Part shown: positions 37,306-45,304 of the stretch, one piece after another
How positions within the stretch are numbered: the stretch's first letter is position 1
Layout: the number at the start of each line of letters is the position of its first letter
Origin: Clostridium sp. OF09-36
GTDB taxonomy: Bacteria > Bacillota > Clostridia > Lachnospirales > Lachnospiraceae
Reading direction: 5' to 3'
Length of the DNA stretch: 64,000 bases
Assembly: GCF_003481985.1 (NCBI RefSeq)
Contig: NZ_QUMD01000003.1
Location: forward strand, 1 to 64,000
Notes under the pieces: generated by a model
Seen by the model: the letters and a program-made list of their open reading frames with translations, nothing else
Database searches by the model: none
What the model was told of the DNA's origin: nothing
Program-made: the position numbers and the translations under genes

Positions 37306-37611
37306 ATGGATAGAATCTTTATGGACGAGTATTACGAGCATCTGAGAGCTGACAATATCGAGGCATTTTCCAAGGAAAGGAACGACGAATATGTTGGCAG
37401 AGCTGAGGAATACAAAGCAGCAAAGTCGGCATTGCTTGAAGGATTGGGACTTGAGCATTTGTTTGACCATAGCCATGAACTGACTCCGAAAGAGAAAGAA
37501 ATATGGATGCTGTTCGATAGGGTTGATGTAGCAGAGCTTCTTGCAAGGGATGCTTTTGCCAAGGGTGCTTATATGCTCGGCGCTGAGGATAGAGAGATTA
37601 TGCTGAAATAA
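37306..37611 (+). CDS. Small ICE protein of unknown function
   Basis: 101 residues from ATG 37306 behind GGAGG. Pattern MDEYYEHLRADNIEAFSKER, EYKAAKSALLEGLGLEHLFD and later MLFDRVDVAELLARDAFAKG: all-helical, acidic. Similar short proteins (perhaps DUF6809) are found near integrase genes of Firmicute elements. No function can be assigned. It is the last gene before the ICE right end, and a UUCG hairpin with TTACATAG follows. Confidence 0.55.
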   Translation: MDRIFMDEYYEHLRADNIEAFSKERNDEYVGRAEEYKAAKSALLEGLGLEHLFDHSHELTPKEKEIWMLFDRVDVAELLARDAFAKGAYMLGAEDREIMLK

Positions 37612-37615
37612 AAAA

Positions 37616-37646
37616 AGACCTGCTTCGGCGGGTCTAAATTACATAG
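37616..37646 (+). other. UUCG hairpin followed by TTACATAG
   Basis: AGACCTGC-ttcg-GCGGGTCT, then AAATTACATAG (motif at 37639-37646). It has the same layout as the element at 6651. Confidence 0.5.
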
Positions 37647-37658
37647 AATCATTGAGTC

Positions 37659-37950
37659 TGAAAAACCTTTGAAATTCTTAATAATTCTGGTTGAAAAATT
37701 CATTTTGAAATGATATATAAAACAGACTGAAATCTGTGTCTAAGGACACCCGCACCCTCACACGAGAATGAATAGGATTTCCTATCATTTCGCATCACGA
37801 GAAGTTACATAGTGACATTTACTTGCACTTGCAACGTCCACCAAAAATCGAAAGACTTGCTAATTTCGAGCCAATCGGACGGTGTAAAATCCCTCTGAAT
37901 TAGCTATCACAGCGTAGTATCAGATGGGATTTGAAATGCTGAAAAACCTT
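37659..37950. repeat. Possible integrase arm-site repeats near the ICE right end
   Basis: TGAAAAACCTT occurs twice in the same orientation (37659-37669 and 37940-37950). Between and after them are the eighth TTACATAG (37805-37812) and AAGCAT repeats near 37970. No gene is seen in 37612-38007, which is the expected location of Int/Xis binding sites. Confidence 0.4.
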
Positions 37951-38007
37951 GTATTTCCAAGCATTTTTAAGCATTAGATGCCACTTCCCGATGTCGTATC
38001 GGGTCTA

Positions 38008-38048
38008 CTCCTAAGCGCTAGTTGTGGGTTCGATTCCCGCTGGGAACA
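38008..38048 (+). other. ICE right attachment site: 3' half of a tRNA-Arg(CCT)
   Basis: CTCCTAA (anticodon loop, anticodon CCT), GCGCT (3' anticodon strand), variable loop, T arm GTGGG-TTCGATT-CCCGC, acceptor strand TGGGAAC and discriminator A at 38048. The 5' half is absent: the upstream bases do not pair as an anticodon stem. This is therefore the att duplicate left by integration into a tRNA gene, whose intact copy should lie left of the window. Confidence 0.75.
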
Positions 38049-38112
38049 GTTTTTGCAGCAATGATCGAAACTCTATTTATATTGGGCTGGTCGAAAGACC
38101 CGGGTCCACCAA

Positions 38113-38146
38113 ACGGCGGGTAAGACACCCGTCGTTTTTGTTTTTT
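38113..38146 (+). terminator. Intrinsic terminator just outside the ICE
   Basis: ACGGCGGGT-aagac-ACCCGTCGT followed by TTTTGTTTTTT. Confidence 0.75.
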
Positions 38147-38444
38147 GGAATTATTGGCTGCCATTTGTTTTTCTGGTGCTGGTCGATGCGGTCTTTATCC
38201 GATCTTGACTTAAATAAGGAATGTAGTTAGAGATTTTGGTTGACATATTTTCAGAAGCTAGGTAATCTAATATTAGAGACAGGCAACCTGAGTGTCTGTC
38301 AAGCTGTGAAGTAAGGTATTGTGCCAGAGAGCAGTATCTTATGAGCTTTATAAGGGTTTGACATTTACCACAACCTGGCTAGAGGTTAATTCTCGAAAGA
38401 AAATGTTATCATGACTTAATTGGGTGAAGAAGCATAAATTTTCT

Positions 38445-38473
38445 TTGACTATTTCAAAGCTACAGTGTAATCT
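38445..38473 (+). promoter_or_regulatory. Promoter of the tandem-pseudoknot RNA
   Basis: TTGACT (38445-38450), 17-bp spacer, TAATCT (38468-38473); start expected near 38480. The stretch 38147-38444 has no recognisable gene. Confidence 0.5.
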
Positions 38474-38490
38474 AAAAGAGATACTTATAA

Positions 38491-38552
38491 GGTCGGAACA
38501 GAGACCTAAAACCTGTTCCAGTGGTCGGGATGGAGACCGAAAACCCATTCCC
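38491..38552 (+). ncRNA. Two tandem H-type pseudoknots (novel RNA candidate)
   Basis: Unit 1: stem GGTC/GACC (38491-38494 with 38503-38506); its loop GGAACAG (38495-38501) pairs with CTGTTCC (38513-38519). Unit 2, 32 bases on: GGTC/GACC (38523-38526 with 38535-38538); loop GGGATGG (38527-38533) pairs with CCATTCC (38545-38551). Between units, C-G becomes T-A and A-T becomes G-C, and one A-T becomes a G-T wobble, so pairing is preserved by covariation. A promoter precedes and a terminator follows, leaving a discrete transcript of about 130 nt or a leader. Confidence 0.6.
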
Positions 38553-38576
38553 ATTGCAGGATAAACTGTGAAAAAT

Positions 38577-38616
38577 TAGTAGAAGGATGGCTGTGAAGTC
38601 ATTCTTCTATTTTACT
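38577..38616 (+). terminator. Terminator of the pseudoknot RNA
   Basis: TAGAAGGATG pairs with CATTCTTCTA (one wobble pair), followed by TTTTA. A ribosome site (GGAGG) and a 14-codon ORF (MEEQKSFTQRVKET) come right after. Confidence 0.65.
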
Positions 38617-38817
38617 ATATGGAGGTTTGATGGAAGAACAGAAGAGTTTTACACAACGCGTGAAAGAAACATAAATCACAAATCTTGGTCAAAAAAGCAT
38701 CGATATCCGACCCCATACACGGTATAATATAGGTAATTTAATAAGGAAACAGAGTTATCATTGTTATGGTATCGTAAAACTGATTACAAGAAAATGAGCT
38801 CCAAGGGAGGAATAAGC

Positions 38818-39330
38818 ATGAATCATGAAGACTATAAAAAAGCCGCAGACCACTGGAAACCAATCGATGCGGCTTCCGTTAAGATGCCGCGGGAAGAACT
38901 GCTTGCGGCGATTGAGAGTTATATTCTGGCGAACGATACCTGTGCGCTTGCCACGGGAAGTGGAAGCCAGATCCGAAACACTCCGATCGAGTATACATAC
39001 CACGACAGGGCATTCTGGATGTTTTCGGAGGGCGGCGAAAAGTTCCTAGGCCTTGAGCAGAATAAGAATGTATGTCTTGCAATCTTTGACAAGTATGCCG
39101 GGTTTGCGAAATTAAAGGGAATGCAGGTTCAGGGCGTTGCAGAGATTGTAGAACCATTTTCGGAAGAATATCTGAAAGCGGCAGAGTTTAAGAAAATCCC
39201 GATTGAGATGTTAAAAAAGCTTCCGGAGGTCATGAACCTGATTAAAATTGTGCCGGAGCGGATTGACTTTCTGAACTCGGATTTCAAGAAAGACGGATAC
39301 GGGAGCCGCCAGGAACATGTTTATTTTTGA
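38818..39330 (+). CDS. Pyridoxamine 5'-phosphate oxidase-family flavin protein
   Basis: 170 residues from ATG 38818 behind GGGAGG. The split-barrel pattern is clear: NDTCALATGSGSQIRNTPIE, AFWMFSEGGEKFLGLEQNKN, VCLAIFDKYAGFAKLKGMQV and a C-terminal RIDFLN segment. Such proteins bind FMN or F420/haem and often act as small reductases. The substrate is unknown. Stand-alone gene. Confidence 0.75.
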   Translation: MNHEDYKKAADHWKPIDAASVKMPREELLAAIESYILANDTCALATGSGSQIRNTPIEYTYHDRAFWMFSEGGEKFLGLEQNKNVCLAIFDKYAGFAKLKGMQVQGVAEIVEPFSEEYLKAAEFKKIPIEMLKKLPEVMNLIKIVPERIDFLNSDFKKDGYGSRQEHVYF

Positions 39331-39445
39331 GAAAAAATCGTCATTTTCTCTACAATATCTCCATAATTTATGCTAGAATATGCCGTACAAAAAAATCCGG
39401 TTACCGAACACGCCTGCGTGAACTGTAGCCATGTGGAGAATTGGA

Positions 39446-40489
39446 ATGAATATATTTTATGATGAAAACATTGATTTAAAGATCCGGTTGTTTTATGTAC
39501 TGGCTTTGACAGCTTGCATTGCGAATACGCTTGGATACCTGACGAATATGCTGTTATATGGCATGACGGCAGCTACGCTGTTTCCGCTTTTCTGTGCCGT
39601 GATCATCTATGCGGCAAGTGCCTATGGTATCAAGACAAAGAAAACGAAAATTCCGGTCGTTCTGATCCTGGTGATCTGCGATCTGATTGAGTTTCCGGTG
39701 CTCTATTGCAGCTATGGTTTTTACCGCTTGTCTTATATGGTTCTGGGAATTGTGGCAACAACATTGTTTCTGGAGGATAAATGGCGGATTAAGGGAACCA
39801 GTGCCCTGATCTTGTTTGATCTGGTATTCATTGTATGGAGACAGCGCGACCCGGCTTTCTTTGCTGCATTTGCGGGAAAAGAGAATATGAGCTCGGTGGT
39901 TATTACGTTCCTGATCGCAGGCAGCAGTATTCTGATGCTGCTGAGTATTCTTCTCAAGCAGTATACAAGGCAGCAGAAGTGCCTGGAGGAGATGACAAAG
40001 GATCTGCGGTGGATGGCGAATCTGGATCCGCTGACCCACCTGTATAATCGCCGCTATCTGACCCAGTATCTGGAGGAGAAGAAGGCGGACGGAGAAAATG
40101 CTTTTTCGGTTGTATTGCTGGATATTGATGATTTTAAACAGATCAATGATACGTATGGTCATATGTTTGGAGACGAGGTATTGCAGACATTTTCGGAGAT
40201 TCTTCTGAAGCATATGAAAGGACAAGGACTTGTGACCCGTTTTGGCGGGGAGGAATTTATGCTGGTGTTCCACACGACAGACCAGAATAAGATACAGCAG
40301 GTTTTAAACGGCTGTGCGGATGATTTTAAAGAGTATGGGATGTCTTCCAAAGGGAAGCCGCTGACATTCAGTGGCGGTGCTTCGGTCTTTCATGGGGAAG
40401 ATATGCTGGTCAAGCTGTTCAACTATGCGGATGAGCGCCTGTATCAGGCAAAAAACACAGGAAAAAGACATGTGGTATATGATGTGTAG
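39446..40489 (+). CDS. Membrane diguanylate cyclase (GGDEF)
   Basis: 347 residues from ATG 39446 (TGGAG with 7-nt spacing; ATG 39431 is in frame). Six membrane helices fill residues 1-170. A short coiled coil leads to a GGDEF domain starting NLDPLTHLYNRRYLTQYLEE, with active site RFGGEEFML and KNTGKRHV at the end. It should make cyclic di-GMP in response to a membrane signal. No RXXD inhibitory site was recognised in the usual place. Confidence 0.85.
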   Translation: MNIFYDENIDLKIRLFYVLALTACIANTLGYLTNMLLYGMTAATLFPLFCAVIIYAASAYGIKTKKTKIPVVLILVICDLIEFPVLYCSYGFYRLSYMVLGIVATTLFLEDKWRIKGTSALILFDLVFIVWRQRDPAFFAAFAGKENMSSVVITFLIAGSSILMLLSILLKQYTRQQKCLEEMTKDLRWMANLDPLTHLYNRRYLTQYLEEKKADGENAFSVVLLDIDDFKQINDTYGHMFGDEVLQTFSEILLKHMKGQGLVTRFGGEEFMLVFHTTDQNKIQQVLNGCADDFKEYGMSSKGKPLTFSGGASVFHGEDMLVKLFNYADERLYQAKNTGKRHVVYDV

Positions 40490-40542
40490 CAACATAAGAT
40501 ATGCTTATAAAATGATAATGTTGTGATAAAGGGGGATTACCA

Positions 40543-41067
40543 ATGAAAATTGTAATTATTAACGGAAGTGCCAGAAAGGGCAATACCTTAACGGCAATCA
40601 ATGCCTTGATCAAGGGAGCATCTAAGAATCATGAGATCGAGGTGATTCAGCCGGACAAGCTGCACATCAGTCCATGTAAAGGCTGTGGCGCCTGTCAGTG
40701 CTATAAGGGCTGTGTTGACCAGGATGATACCAATCCGACGATTGAACAGATCGCGGCGGCGGATATGATCGTATTTGCGACACCGGTGTACTGGTGGGGA
40801 ATTACCGGACAGTTGAAACTGGTGATTGATAAGTGTTATTGCCGCGGTCTGCAGCTGAAGGGCAAAAAGACTGGTCTGATCGTTACAGGAGGTGCGCCTG
40901 TAAATCATGATCAGTATGATCTGATTGAGAAACAGTTTGCATGTATGTCTGAATACCTGGAATGGGATATGCGCTTTCAGAAGAGATATAGTGCGAATGG
41001 GAAAGATGAACTGGCGAAGAATGAGGCGGTAATGAAGGAACTGGAAGAATTGGGGGCTCAGTTGTAA
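40543..41067 (+). CDS. Flavodoxin-like NAD(P)H-dependent FMN reductase
   Basis: 174 residues from ATG 40543, preceded by AAGGGGG. The FMN-binding loop is INGSARKGNT, followed by a cysteine-rich CKGCGACQCYKGC (iron-sulfur flavoprotein style), FATPVYWWGITGQLKLVIDK and VTGGAPVNHD. Probably an iron-sulfur or thiol-rich flavodoxin reductase in redox metabolism. Partner unknown. Confidence 0.75.
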   Translation: MKIVIINGSARKGNTLTAINALIKGASKNHEIEVIQPDKLHISPCKGCGACQCYKGCVDQDDTNPTIEQIAAADMIVFATPVYWWGITGQLKLVIDKCYCRGLQLKGKKTGLIVTGGAPVNHDQYDLIEKQFACMSEYLEWDMRFQKRYSANGKDELAKNEAVMKELEELGAQL

Positions 41068-41150
41068 CTGCTGCTTACGTGTTTGGCAAACCGCAACGTG
41101 TGAACAGTAACCGCCAGGTTAAGATGGCAATATAAATTTTGCATTGCAAA

Positions 41151-41179
41151 TTGACAAGAAAAAATGCATATTGTATAAT
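41151..41179 (+). promoter_or_regulatory. Consensus promoter of the MATE leader
   Basis: TTGACA (41151-41156), 17-bp spacer, TATAAT (41174-41179); start expected near 41186, about 245 bases upstream of the MATE start codon. Confidence 0.7.
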
Positions 41180-41185
41180 CAGAAT

Positions 41186-41309
41186 CGTTCATCGGAGGGT
41201 GATTTGTTCCATTTAAGTAACCGGGTGATACAGACCCGTTGCTGATGCAGAAACAATAGCTGGATAAGATGGCAGGTTGAAATATCTGCTTTCTTATCCG
41301 GCTTTTTTT
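41186..41309 (+). promoter_or_regulatory. Leader with terminator, possible riboswitch or attenuator for the MATE gene
   Basis: The leader carries a CGGGT-gatacag-ACCCG hairpin (about 41222-41238) and ends in a strong terminator, AGCTGGATAAGA / TCTTATCCGGCT (41258-41269 with 41292-41303) followed by TTTTTTT. The class was not recognised. The gap 41310-41431 shows no other feature. Confidence 0.5.
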
Positions 41310-41431
41310 ATTGCATTGTATATCGAAGAAGGTGCTGGTGGCATATCCGCTGATTTCAGAGGAAATTATAGCGTGGAAAAACACGCTCCACAGAATAAAA
41401 AATAAATGATCAACATTGGAGAGAAAATTTC

Positions 41432-42037
41432 ATGGAGAGAACCACATCATTTACAGAAGGGAAAATTTTGCAGCCGCTCATCTTATTCGCATTTCCAGTC
41501 CTGTTGGCGCTGTTTTTGCAGGCAATGTACGGTGCGGTGGATCTGCTGATTGTCGGAAAGTTTGCTTCCTCCGCAGATGTATCCGCGGTATCGACCGGTT
41601 CGCAGATCATGACAACACTGACGAACCTGATCAGCAGCTTTGCGATGGGAACCACGATCTTGCTGGGACAGCAGATCGGAAGCGGAAAACGGGAAGAGGG
41701 AGGCCACACGGTAGGAACGGCGATTTTGCTGTTTGCGGGAATTGCGGTGGCATTGTCGGTTATTCTTGTGGCATTTGCCCCTCAGGTCAGCCGTGCAATG
41801 AATGCACCGGAGGAGGCGTTTCACAAGACTGTGGATTATATCCGGATCTGCGGCGGAGGTATGCTGGGTGTCCGTGTGCCGGTGTCTTATCTGGTGAGTA
41901 TCCAGCCGAAGACATCTCTGTTTCATATCGGGCTGGCGACGCCGATGTCGTCTGCGCTGCAGCTGGTTTTGTGTGTGGGATTTATGATGTGGCTGAATAA
42001 GAAAAGAGGAGGTGCCAGTGGCACCTCCGATGATTAA
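41432..42037 (+). pseudogene. MATE-family efflux transporter with large internal deletion
   Basis: 201 residues against about 450 for the family. Residues 1-150 are a normal MATE N-terminus (LQAMYGAVDLLIVGKFASSA, MGTTILLGQQIGSGKREEGG). After ICGGGMLG the sequence jumps to a C-terminal segment (RVPVSYLVSIQPKTSLFHIG, LATPMSSALQLVLCVG). About 250 central residues are missing but the frame is kept. The end runs through a terminator stem and touches the convergent MATE gene. Almost certainly inactive. Confidence 0.75.
42008..42028. terminator. Terminator between convergent MATE genes
   Basis: GGAGGTGCC-agt-GGCACCTCC. On the minus strand it is followed by TCTTTTCTT, serving the intact MATE gene. 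Confidence 0.65.
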
Positions 42038-43389
42038 TTTTCTCCGAACAGAATCTTCAATTTTTTCAGGCAGTGGAAGAATGCTGGAAGCAAAAACGCA
42101 TCTGCAAAGATCCACGCAAGTGGGCTGGCGAAGCACGCCGGAAGGAACCCGAATACCGGAACCAGGCAGAAGCCGACGAGTGACCGTGCAGCCATCTCGC
42201 AGACTCCGGCCAGGATCGCAAACGTGGAAAATCCCATTCCCTGGATCGTGAAGCGGACGACGTTGACAAAGGTCAGCGGGATATAGAACATACTGTTTGC
42301 GGCCAGGAACGTGGCTACCCTGCCGATGATCTCGGTCTGCCCTGCGTCCATGAAGAGAAGCGCAATGTATTTGCCGCCGAAAAGCAGGACCACAAATGCG
42401 ATCAGGGAATAGATGATCCCGATCAGACTTGCAGCTTTCAGTCCTTCTTTTACGCGATCCAGCTTTTTGGCACCGACATTCTGGCCTGCGTAGGTTGCCA
42501 TGGTACCGCCGAGTGCGTCAAACGGACAGCAGAAGAACATGCTGACCTTGCTTCCGGTGGAAACTGCTGCCACGGCCATGGAGCCAAGCGAGTTTACCGC
42601 GGTCTGGAGCACAACGCTTCCGATCGCCGTGATGGAATACTGGAGCCCCATCGGGATTCCCATGCCGCAGAGGACGCGGAGCATGTGGCTGTCCGGTCTC
42701 CATTCGTCCTGTTTCATATGCAGGATCGGATAATGCCGGATCATGTAGATCAGGCAAAGCACTGCGGAAATTCCCTGGGAGATGATGGTAGCCAGTGCCG
42801 GTCCGCGGACTCCCATGCCGAGGACAAGGATCGTGAAGAAATCCAGGGCGATGTTCATGAGGGAGGAAAGCAGCAGAAAATAGACCGGTGTTTTACTGTC
42901 TCCCAGGCTTCGGATGATGCCTGCGAGCATGTTGTAAAGATAGGTGACAGGAATTCCGAGGAAAATCACGAAAATGTAATCGTAAGCCCCCTGGATGATA
43001 TCTTCCGGCGTGTTCATCCACTGCAAAATGTCCATGCAGAGGATACCGACGATGGTTGTCATGACTGCGGCGAAGACTGCGGACAGCCAGCCGGAGTTGG
43101 CTACGAATTTCCGCATCCCGTTATAGTCTCCGGCACCGAATTTTTGGGCTACCGGGATTGCAAAGCCACTGCATGCGCCGGTGCAGAAGCCGATGATCAT
43201 AAAGTTAATGGAGCTCGTTGAGCCGACCGCTGCCAGGGCTGATATGCCCAGACATTTACCGACAATGATGGTGTCGACCATGTTGTAAAACTGCTGGAAA
43301 AGGAACCCGAAAAGCATCGGGATCGCAAAGCTTAAGATCAGCTTCATCGGGGATCCGACAGTCAGGTCCTTGATGTCATTCTTTTGCAT
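42034..43389 (-). CDS. MATE-family efflux transporter (intact)
   Basis: 451 residues, twelve predicted membrane helices in two six-helix bundles, with MATE signatures FNMVDTIIVGKCLGISALAA and AAVSTGSKVSMFF. Members exchange Na+ or H+ for cationic drugs or metabolites. Full length, unlike the two other MATE genes in this region. ATG 43389 with AAGGAGATAT upstream. Confidence 0.88.
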   Translation of the reverse strand: MQKNDIKDLTVGSPMKLILSFAIPMLFGFLFQQFYNMVDTIIVGKCLGISALAAVGSTSSINFMIIGFCTGACSGFAIPVAQKFGAGDYNGMRKFVANSGWLSAVFAAVMTTIVGILCMDILQWMNTPEDIIQGAYDYIFVIFLGIPVTYLYNMLAGIIRSLGDSKTPVYFLLLSSLMNIALDFFTILVLGMGVRGPALATIISQGISAVLCLIYMIRHYPILHMKQDEWRPDSHMLRVLCGMGIPMGLQYSITAIGSVVLQTAVNSLGSMAVAAVSTGSKVSMFFCCPFDALGGTMATYAGQNVGAKKLDRVKEGLKAASLIGIIYSLIAFVVLLFGGKYIALLFMDAGQTEIIGRVATFLAANSMFYIPLTFVNVVRFTIQGMGFSTFAILAGVCEMAARSLVGFCLVPVFGFLPACFASPLAWIFADAFLLPAFFHCLKKLKILFGEN

Positions 43390-43583
43390 AATATCTCCTT
43401 GTGTATATTCGTTCGGAAAGTTTCCTGTGATTTATGAGGAATCTCAAATCGGATGTATTATAAAACAAGGTAAAAGAAAAGTACATAGGGCAATTGCAAA
43501 AAAATCGGATGTCAGGTAAGCCATGAACCGTGAGCGGTTTGCGCAACGCATGAACTGCAACGAGCTCGGAACACAAAATGAGG

Positions 43584-43613
43584 TTGCATTTGTGTAAAGA
43601 GAACAGCTATAAT
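43584..43613 (+). promoter_or_regulatory. Promoter of the zinc-ribbon gene
   Basis: TTGCAT (43584-43589), 18-bp spacer, TATAAT (43608-43613), 35 bp before the start codon. Confidence 0.5.
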
Positions 43614-43647
43614 GATTACACTATAAATTAAGAAAAGAAGTGACATT

Positions 43648-44022
43648 ATGTTTTTTATGATGGGAATTACCGATGGAAGAAAGCAGCTTGATTTTACGCA
43701 GACCGTCATCTGCAGTGTATGCGGCAAGTATGGGCGGTACCAGGTCTTTATGACGTATACGGTGTTGTCGTTATTTTTTATCCCATGCTTGAAGTGGAAC
43801 CGGCACTATTATGTGCAGATGAGCTGCTGCAATACGCTGTATGAGCTTGATCCGGAAATCGGAAAGGCGATTGCGCGTGGGGAACAGGTGGAGATTCTGC
43901 CGCAGCATTTGACGATGGTGCAGCAGGGAACCAGTGGATATGGACACCGGCATTGCGATCATTGCGGTTATGAGACAACAGAAGATTTTGAGTATTGCCC
44001 GAAGTGCGGGAACCGGTTTTAG
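43648..44022 (+). CDS. Zinc-ribbon membrane-associated protein
   Basis: 124 residues from ATG 43648. Two Cys pairs at the start (ICSVCGKYGRYQVFM), a hydrophobic stretch (TVLSLFFIPCLKW), a further CC, and a C-terminal zinc ribbon (CDHCGYETTEDFEYCPKCGN). Known as a common small family in Clostridia with unknown role. A strong terminator follows directly. Confidence 0.7.
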   Translation: MFFMMGITDGRKQLDFTQTVICSVCGKYGRYQVFMTYTVLSLFFIPCLKWNRHYYVQMSCCNTLYELDPEIGKAIARGEQVEILPQHLTMVQQGTSGYGHRHCDHCGYETTEDFEYCPKCGNRF

Positions 44023-44031
44023 AAAAATATG

Positions 44032-44070
44032 GGCGTCAGATCCGAAAAAGTGGATCTGACGCCTTTTTTG
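44032..44070 (+). terminator. Intrinsic terminator
   Basis: GGCGTCAGATCC-gaaaaagt-GGATCTGACGCC followed by TTTTTTG. Confidence 0.85.
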
Positions 44071-44150
44071 ATTGTTAAGCATCCCAAAGCAATTGTTAAT
44101 GAGTTAATGACAGTAGTTACAGGTCAGCCTATTTCTCAAATTCATCGATC

Positions 44151-44486
44151 CTACAGCAGCTTCAAAATCTCATCCCGGTCTATCAGGATGCTGCTGATTC
44201 CCTCTCCGGAGAGAATCTCTTCGGCCAGGTCCTGCTTACTCTTCTGAAGATTCTGGATCTGCTCTTCGATGGTGTGTTCCGCGATCAGTTCGTAAACGGT
44301 TACGGTGTTTTCTTGGCCGATGCGGTGCGCACGGTCGGTTGCCTGGTTCTGGGCTGCCACGTTCCACCACGGATCGTAGTGGATGACGATGTCAGCAGCA
44401 GTCAGGTTCAGGCCGGTTCCGCCGGCTTTTAAGGAGATGCAGAATACCGGGACATCGTTTGTGGCGAAGCTTTCAACTAACTGCAT
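44151..44486 (-). pseudogene. SNF2-family helicase, C-terminal fragment
   Basis: The last 111 residues of an SNF2/Rad54-type helicase: VFCISLKAGGTGLNLTAADI, then VIHYDPWWNVAAQNQATDRA and HRIGQ (motifs V and VI). The rest of the gene is absent. At about 44487 the sequence switches to the 3' part of a MaoC-like gene on the other strand. This is a deletion or assembly junction; the fragment lacks the ATPase N-lobe and cannot work. Confidence 0.75.
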
Positions 44487-44489
44487 GGG

Positions 44490-44741
44490 CTGGATTGCCA
44501 GACGCTCTGGGTGGATGGAAGCTATATTGGACTACTGGATCAGCAGATGAGCTTCTTAAAACCGGTATACGTGGGAGATACGATTTATCTCACGATGACT
44601 CCGACTGCAAAGCGTTTATCAAGAAAACCAGGACGTGGAATTATAACATACCGTATTTCTGTCTTTAATCAGAAGGAAGAAATGGTTATGGATGGAACCT
44701 GGGTTATTTTGATGGCGACTGACCGTGAACATATGGAATAA
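44490..44741 (+). pseudogene. MaoC-like dehydratase, 5'-truncated
   Basis: Only the C-terminal half of a MaoC hot-dog protein remains: DGSYIGLLDQQMSFLKPVYV, GDTIYLTMTPTAKRLSRKPG, then ending VILMATDREHME. The catalytic Asp/His region is lost at the junction with the SNF2 fragment. It lies 13 bp before an intact paralogue, so the original locus held two MaoC genes in tandem, as in fatty-acid degradation or modification operons. Confidence 0.7.
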
Positions 44742-44754
44742 GGAGAAGATACTT

Positions 44755-45228
44755 ATGGCGATGAAAGATTATGTATTTCCTGGGAAAACCTATGATGAAT
44801 GGAATGTAGGAGACGAATTTATCACTGGAGCACGAACGATTACAGAAGCAGATATTGTAAATTTTGCAGGTTTATCTGGTGATTGGAGCGCTACCCATAC
44901 CAATGATGTTTACGGAAAGAGTACGATTTATGGTTCAAGAATTGCATATGGAAATGTAACATTTATTGTTAGTACAGGTTTGCTGGCACAGACGAGAATG
45001 TTTGAAGGTACGGCAACAGCGCTGCTTGATATGAAAATCAGTTATCAGGAGCCGGTAAGATTTGAGGATACTATTTACTGCAAGTTAGTCGTAGAGGAAA
45101 AACGTCCAAGTAAAACGCCTGGTAGAGGCGTGGTTACGTTCCGTGTATATGTTTATAACCAGAGCGATGAACAGGTAGCAGAGGAATGTCTTGTTTTTCT
45201 GATTTCTTCTGAAAAAGCAAGTTTGTAA
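44755..45228 (+). CDS. MaoC-like (R)-hydratase
   Basis: 157 residues from ATG 44755 behind AAGGAGAAG. Single hot-dog domain with the MaoC catalytic Asp/His region ADIVNFAGLSGDWSATHTND, and later AYGNVTFIVSTGLLAQTRMF and RPSKTPGRGVVTFRVYVYNQ. Expected to hydrate trans-2-enoyl-CoA or a related acyl thioester. It is followed by an acyl-CoA ligase gene, so the two probably process an imported carboxylic acid. Confidence 0.8.
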   Translation: MAMKDYVFPGKTYDEWNVGDEFITGARTITEADIVNFAGLSGDWSATHTNDVYGKSTIYGSRIAYGNVTFIVSTGLLAQTRMFEGTATALLDMKISYQEPVRFEDTIYCKLVVEEKRPSKTPGRGVVTFRVYVYNQSDEQVAEECLVFLISSEKASL

Positions 45229-45233
45229 AAAAT

Positions 45234-45295
45234 CAATTTTTGAGCTTCGCTGTCTGAGAATCTTTCATCAGGCAGCGGAGTTCATTTTATATGGA
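45234..45295 (+). terminator. Imperfect hairpin between hydratase and ligase genes
   Basis: CTTCGCTGTCTGA pairs with TCAGGCAGCGGAG (with wobble pairs), followed by TTCATTTTA. A partial terminator or processing site. Confidence 0.4.
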
Positions 45296-45304
45296 GAATA
45301 TCAT

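Noticed and set aside
38065..38112. tRNA-like 3' end (GGTCGAAAGACC ... CCACCA) just outside the ICE.
   Set aside because: No matching T-arm and acceptor geometry could be drawn; treated as ordinary sequence before a terminator.
38635..38679. 14-codon ORF MEEQKSFTQRVKET with a good ribosome site, resembling the first residues of MGMT/ATL-family proteins.
   Set aside because: Too short to prove family; kept only as the sequence following the pseudoknot RNA.
41416..42000. Second long frame over the damaged MATE gene.
   Set aside because: Out-of-frame shadow with Cys/Arg-rich composition.
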